Source: CBDUBU01 sp965365465 (lineage in GTDB: Bacteria; Bacteroidota; Rhodothermia; Rhodothermales; DASSAV01). Taken from it: a DNA stretch of 14,703 bases. Made by a program: the position numbers and the translations under genes. Numbering within the stretch: the stretch's first letter is position 1; each line of letters opens with the position of its first letter. The DNA is taken from the NCBI GenBank assembly GCA_965365465.1, contig CBDUBU010000077.1, positions 1-14,703 of the forward strand. Direction: 5' to 3'. The notes under the pieces are model-generated. The model was not told the origin of the DNA. It ran no database searches and saw only the letters and a list, made by a program, of their open reading frames with translations. Below are positions 12,741 to 14,703 of the stretch, piece by piece.

Positions 12741-14703
12741 CTATTGCTCCGGCTTCAGCAAAACGGCGTCAACAACGAGGGATTCGCCGTCGCCCTGTCC
12801 TGAAACCTCTACAAAGGCATCGCGTCCCGGCTCGAACCGGTAGGAGCCGAGGTAAAGCCAGTCTCCTGCATTTGCTTGCAAATCAGCGGTTTTTGTTTCA
12901 ACCCCGTCTGCATGGGCGATTGTTACGAGAGCGCGGGCGGCGGCAGGAGGGTAGCTCTCGAACAGACGAGGCCCGTAAAGGTATACGGCGTACACCCCTT
13001 CGCGCTCCACTGCGGGCAGGAACCGGGCAGAGGCCGCCTCGGTCGCAACGAGCGCGGAAGGGCCGTAAATGCCGCCTGCCTGTTTCGAGAGGAGGCGCGT
13101 CCAGTTTCCGGTGGTCTGGAGCCGACTTTCATTTCGATCGTCGATGAGAATCTCTGGCGTGCTGCCGTCGGCAAGAGGGTTGCGTTGCAGTTCACGCTGC
13201 AAGGCAGGCAGGTCTACCTGCTGAACGGTTGTTCCGGCATCCAGCGCCATTGATGCCGCCACGGCGGCTGATTGCCCCAGCACCATGAAAACAGGTTCCA
13301 TACGGATCGACCCGTAGGCGATGTGGGATGCGGACAGCGCGACCGGGACGAGCAGATTGGTTGCTTCTTCTGGTTTCGGCGTGATCGTGCCGTAGGCGAT
13401 CGGATATGGATCTACCTTCACGGCGCCTCCGAGATCGTCTCCTGCCCATCCACCCACTTCCACATTCCCCTCGTTTTTCACCATGCCGTTTACGACGAGG
13501 CGCTGCGTATTGTGTGAATCCATCGTGTAGGCTGCCATTCCTATCGCATCTTCCGCCACGACGCGGCCCGTGGCGTTGTGCTCGGTCATCACATAAGCCC
13601 CGATCATCCGGCGTGCTTCACGCACATACAACTGGTGCGGCCAGCCTCCGGTATCGAGGAATTCATCCCGGCAAAGCCCCCAGGTCTGCATCTCCCTGCG
13701 CAGGTGCTCCGGCACGCGCTCGTCATGGGCCAGGAAATAAATCAGCCCTTGCTGGTAGTTTGTGTGTTCCTGCCAGATGCGGGCGCGTTCTTCATAGTCG
13801 GCTTCCGGATAGTCCCAGTTTTTGCCGATGTAGTCGGTCGAGAAGCCGCCCCGGTTGTTCCAGTCCGTTTTGCCGTTGGGCATCCGGTCTATGCTGAAGC
13901 CGCCTTCGTTCAGGTTTTTCCAGGGCGCGCGTTCCAGCAGCCGGAGGAGCAACTCGTAACGGGCCGGGTTGTACCCTTCGGGCCGGGGCAGCGGCAGCCG
14001 GTTGGCCTCGTCCTGACAGAGGCACATACGGAAGTTGTACGTCTGCACCTTGCGATCTCCGGTTCCGCGCGGCGCAAGGGTCTCTGCGCTGATTTCGGGC
14101 AGCAGGCCGCTGGAGGAGTCGCCGGGAATGACGTATGGATCTACACCGTCCGGAAACTGATGGCGGCCGAAAAGCTGCACGCCATTGATCGTCTCGCCAT
14201 AGACGCTGTTCGCTTCCCGCCCCACCGTGTAGGAAACGCCCGCCTGCGCCATCAGGTCGCCCTCGTAAGAGGTGTCGAGAAACATACGGGCGCGCACTAC
14301 CACATCTTGCGGGTGCGGTTGTTCTCCGGCGTACGCCAGCGTTATTTCCCGGATCTCAGCGCCCTGCTTCTGCACGCTTTTCAGGCGGCGTGAAAAGAGC
14401 ACGTCGATGCCTGCTTCGTCCACATACTGCTCGAATACCTGCTCGGCTACGTGTGGCTCGAACCTCCAGGCCTCCAGCGATCCGTAGACGTTGCCCACCC
14501 TTCGGTAAAAGTCACGGGAGAGGCCGGTGATGGCGTACTTGTTGCCGATGTCGGTCAGGCCCAGACCCCCCGATGTCATGCCGCCGAGATGGCGACCCGG
14601 TTCGACGAGCAGCACGGTTTTGCCGTACATACGCGCCGTATAGGCGGCAATGACCCCGGCGGACGTGCCGGCGTAGACGGCGTCCAGGGCGTCCAGGTCC
14701 GGG
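12741..14703 (-). CDS. FAD-dependent oxidoreductase with golvesin/xanthan-lyase-like C-terminal domain (5' partial)
   Basis: A minus-strand gene cut by the right edge; 654 residues are visible and the frame is open to base 14703. The residues before the Met codon at 14630 continue the FAD fold (DAVYAGTSAGVIAAYTAR), so that Met is internal. Numbering from it, GTSAG upstream and EPGRHLGG (10-17) form the FAD-binding Rossmann region, DTSYEGD (119-125) with VGREANSVYGE is typical of the FAD_oxidored family, and QLYVREARRMIGAYVMTEH lies near 332. Residues about 503-629 form a beta domain like the golvesin/xanthan lyase C-terminus (RLQTTGNW, WLYLGSYRFEPG, VVDAVLL), probably carbohydrate-binding. 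Homologues are often named xanthan lyase without proof. The likely reaction is FAD-linked oxidation of a polysaccharide-derived or similar compound. The signal peptide, if any, is outside the window. It converges with the isomerase-like gene. Confidence 0.88.
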   Translation of the reverse strand, partial: PDLDALDAVYAGTSAGVIAAYTARMYGKTVLLVEPGRHLGGMTSGGLGLTDIGNKYAITGLSRDFYRRVGNVYGSLEAWRFEPHVAEQVFEQYVDEAGIDVLFSRRLKSVQKQGAEIREITLAYAGEQPHPQDVVVRARMFLDTSYEGDLMAQAGVSYTVGREANSVYGETINGVQLFGRHQFPDGVDPYVIPGDSSSGLLPEISAETLAPRGTGDRKVQTYNFRMCLCQDEANRLPLPRPEGYNPARYELLLRLLERAPWKNLNEGGFSIDRMPNGKTDWNNRGGFSTDYIGKNWDYPEADYEERARIWQEHTNYQQGLIYFLAHDERVPEHLRREMQTWGLCRDEFLDTGGWPHQLYVREARRMIGAYVMTEHNATGRVVAEDAIGMAAYTMDSHNTQRLVVNGMVKNEGNVEVGGWAGDDLGGAVKVDPYPIAYGTITPKPEEATNLLVPVALSASHIAYGSIRMEPVFMVLGQSAAVAASMALDAGTTVQQVDLPALQRELQRNPLADGSTPEILIDDRNESRLQTTGNWTRLLSKQAGGIYGPSALVATEAASARFLPAVEREGVYAVYLYGPRLFESYPPAAARALVTIAHADGVETKTADLQANAGDWLYLGSYRFEPGRDAFVEVSGQGDGESLVVDAVLLKPEQ

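Noticed and set aside
13578..14393. Plus-strand open frame of 271 codons opposite the FAD oxidoreductase
   Set aside because: It is antisense to a gene with clear FAD-family motifs and its translation shows no recognisable domain.
1..14703. CRISPR array, tRNA/rRNA, insertion sequence or phage genes
   Set aside because: No regularly spaced repeats, cloverleaf or rRNA sequence, transposase, integrase or phage structural gene was seen on either strand; the nucleotide similarity between the two CRTAC1 genes reflects gene duplication, not a mobile element.

Overview
The window looks like a piece of chromosome from a Bacteroidota-type bacterium, most likely of the Rhodothermota/Balneolota branch. 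The reasons are a TonB-dependent outer-membrane receptor, a protein with a type IX secretion (T9SS) style C-terminal domain, a PorV/PorQ-family barrel, mostly weak Shine-Dalgarno sequences, and a fairly GC-rich composition for the phylum. The lineage is inferred from gene content alone; no rRNA or other marker is present.

Layout. Positions 1-4817 (+) hold three envelope genes: the C-terminal half of a TonB-dependent receptor (5' end outside the window), a 743-residue secreted protein with fibronectin-III-like and T9SS-sorting-like domains, and a PorV/PorQ-like barrel. A strong intrinsic terminator (4905-4947) closes this block. After a leader of about 280 bases with a candidate promoter and a hairpin, a second + strand block (5227-11553) carries two tandem copies of one gene pair: a CRTAC1-type lipoprotein (seven FG-GAP/VCBS repeats plus an ASPIC/UnbV domain) followed by a TPR-repeat lipoprotein. 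The first pair is 5227-7008 and 7076-8371; the second is 8373-10226 and 10294-11553. Next comes a Tat-signal xylose-isomerase-like TIM-barrel protein (11662-12549). A convergent minus-strand gene, cut by the right edge, encodes an FAD-dependent oxidoreductase fused to a golvesin/xanthan-lyase-like C-terminal domain.

How the parts may work together. Nearly every product has an export signal: a TonB barrel for uptake, a PorV-like barrel, a T9SS-type cargo, and five consecutive predicted lipoproteins (four Sec, one Tat). The simplest inference is a cell-surface or periplasmic system for binding and processing an unknown organic substrate, possibly a carbohydrate given the isomerase-like and oxidoreductase genes at the right end. 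The duplicated CRTAC1+TPR pair is the most distinctive element; its function is not known from sequence. No RNA gene, insertion sequence, CRISPR array or phage gene was seen.
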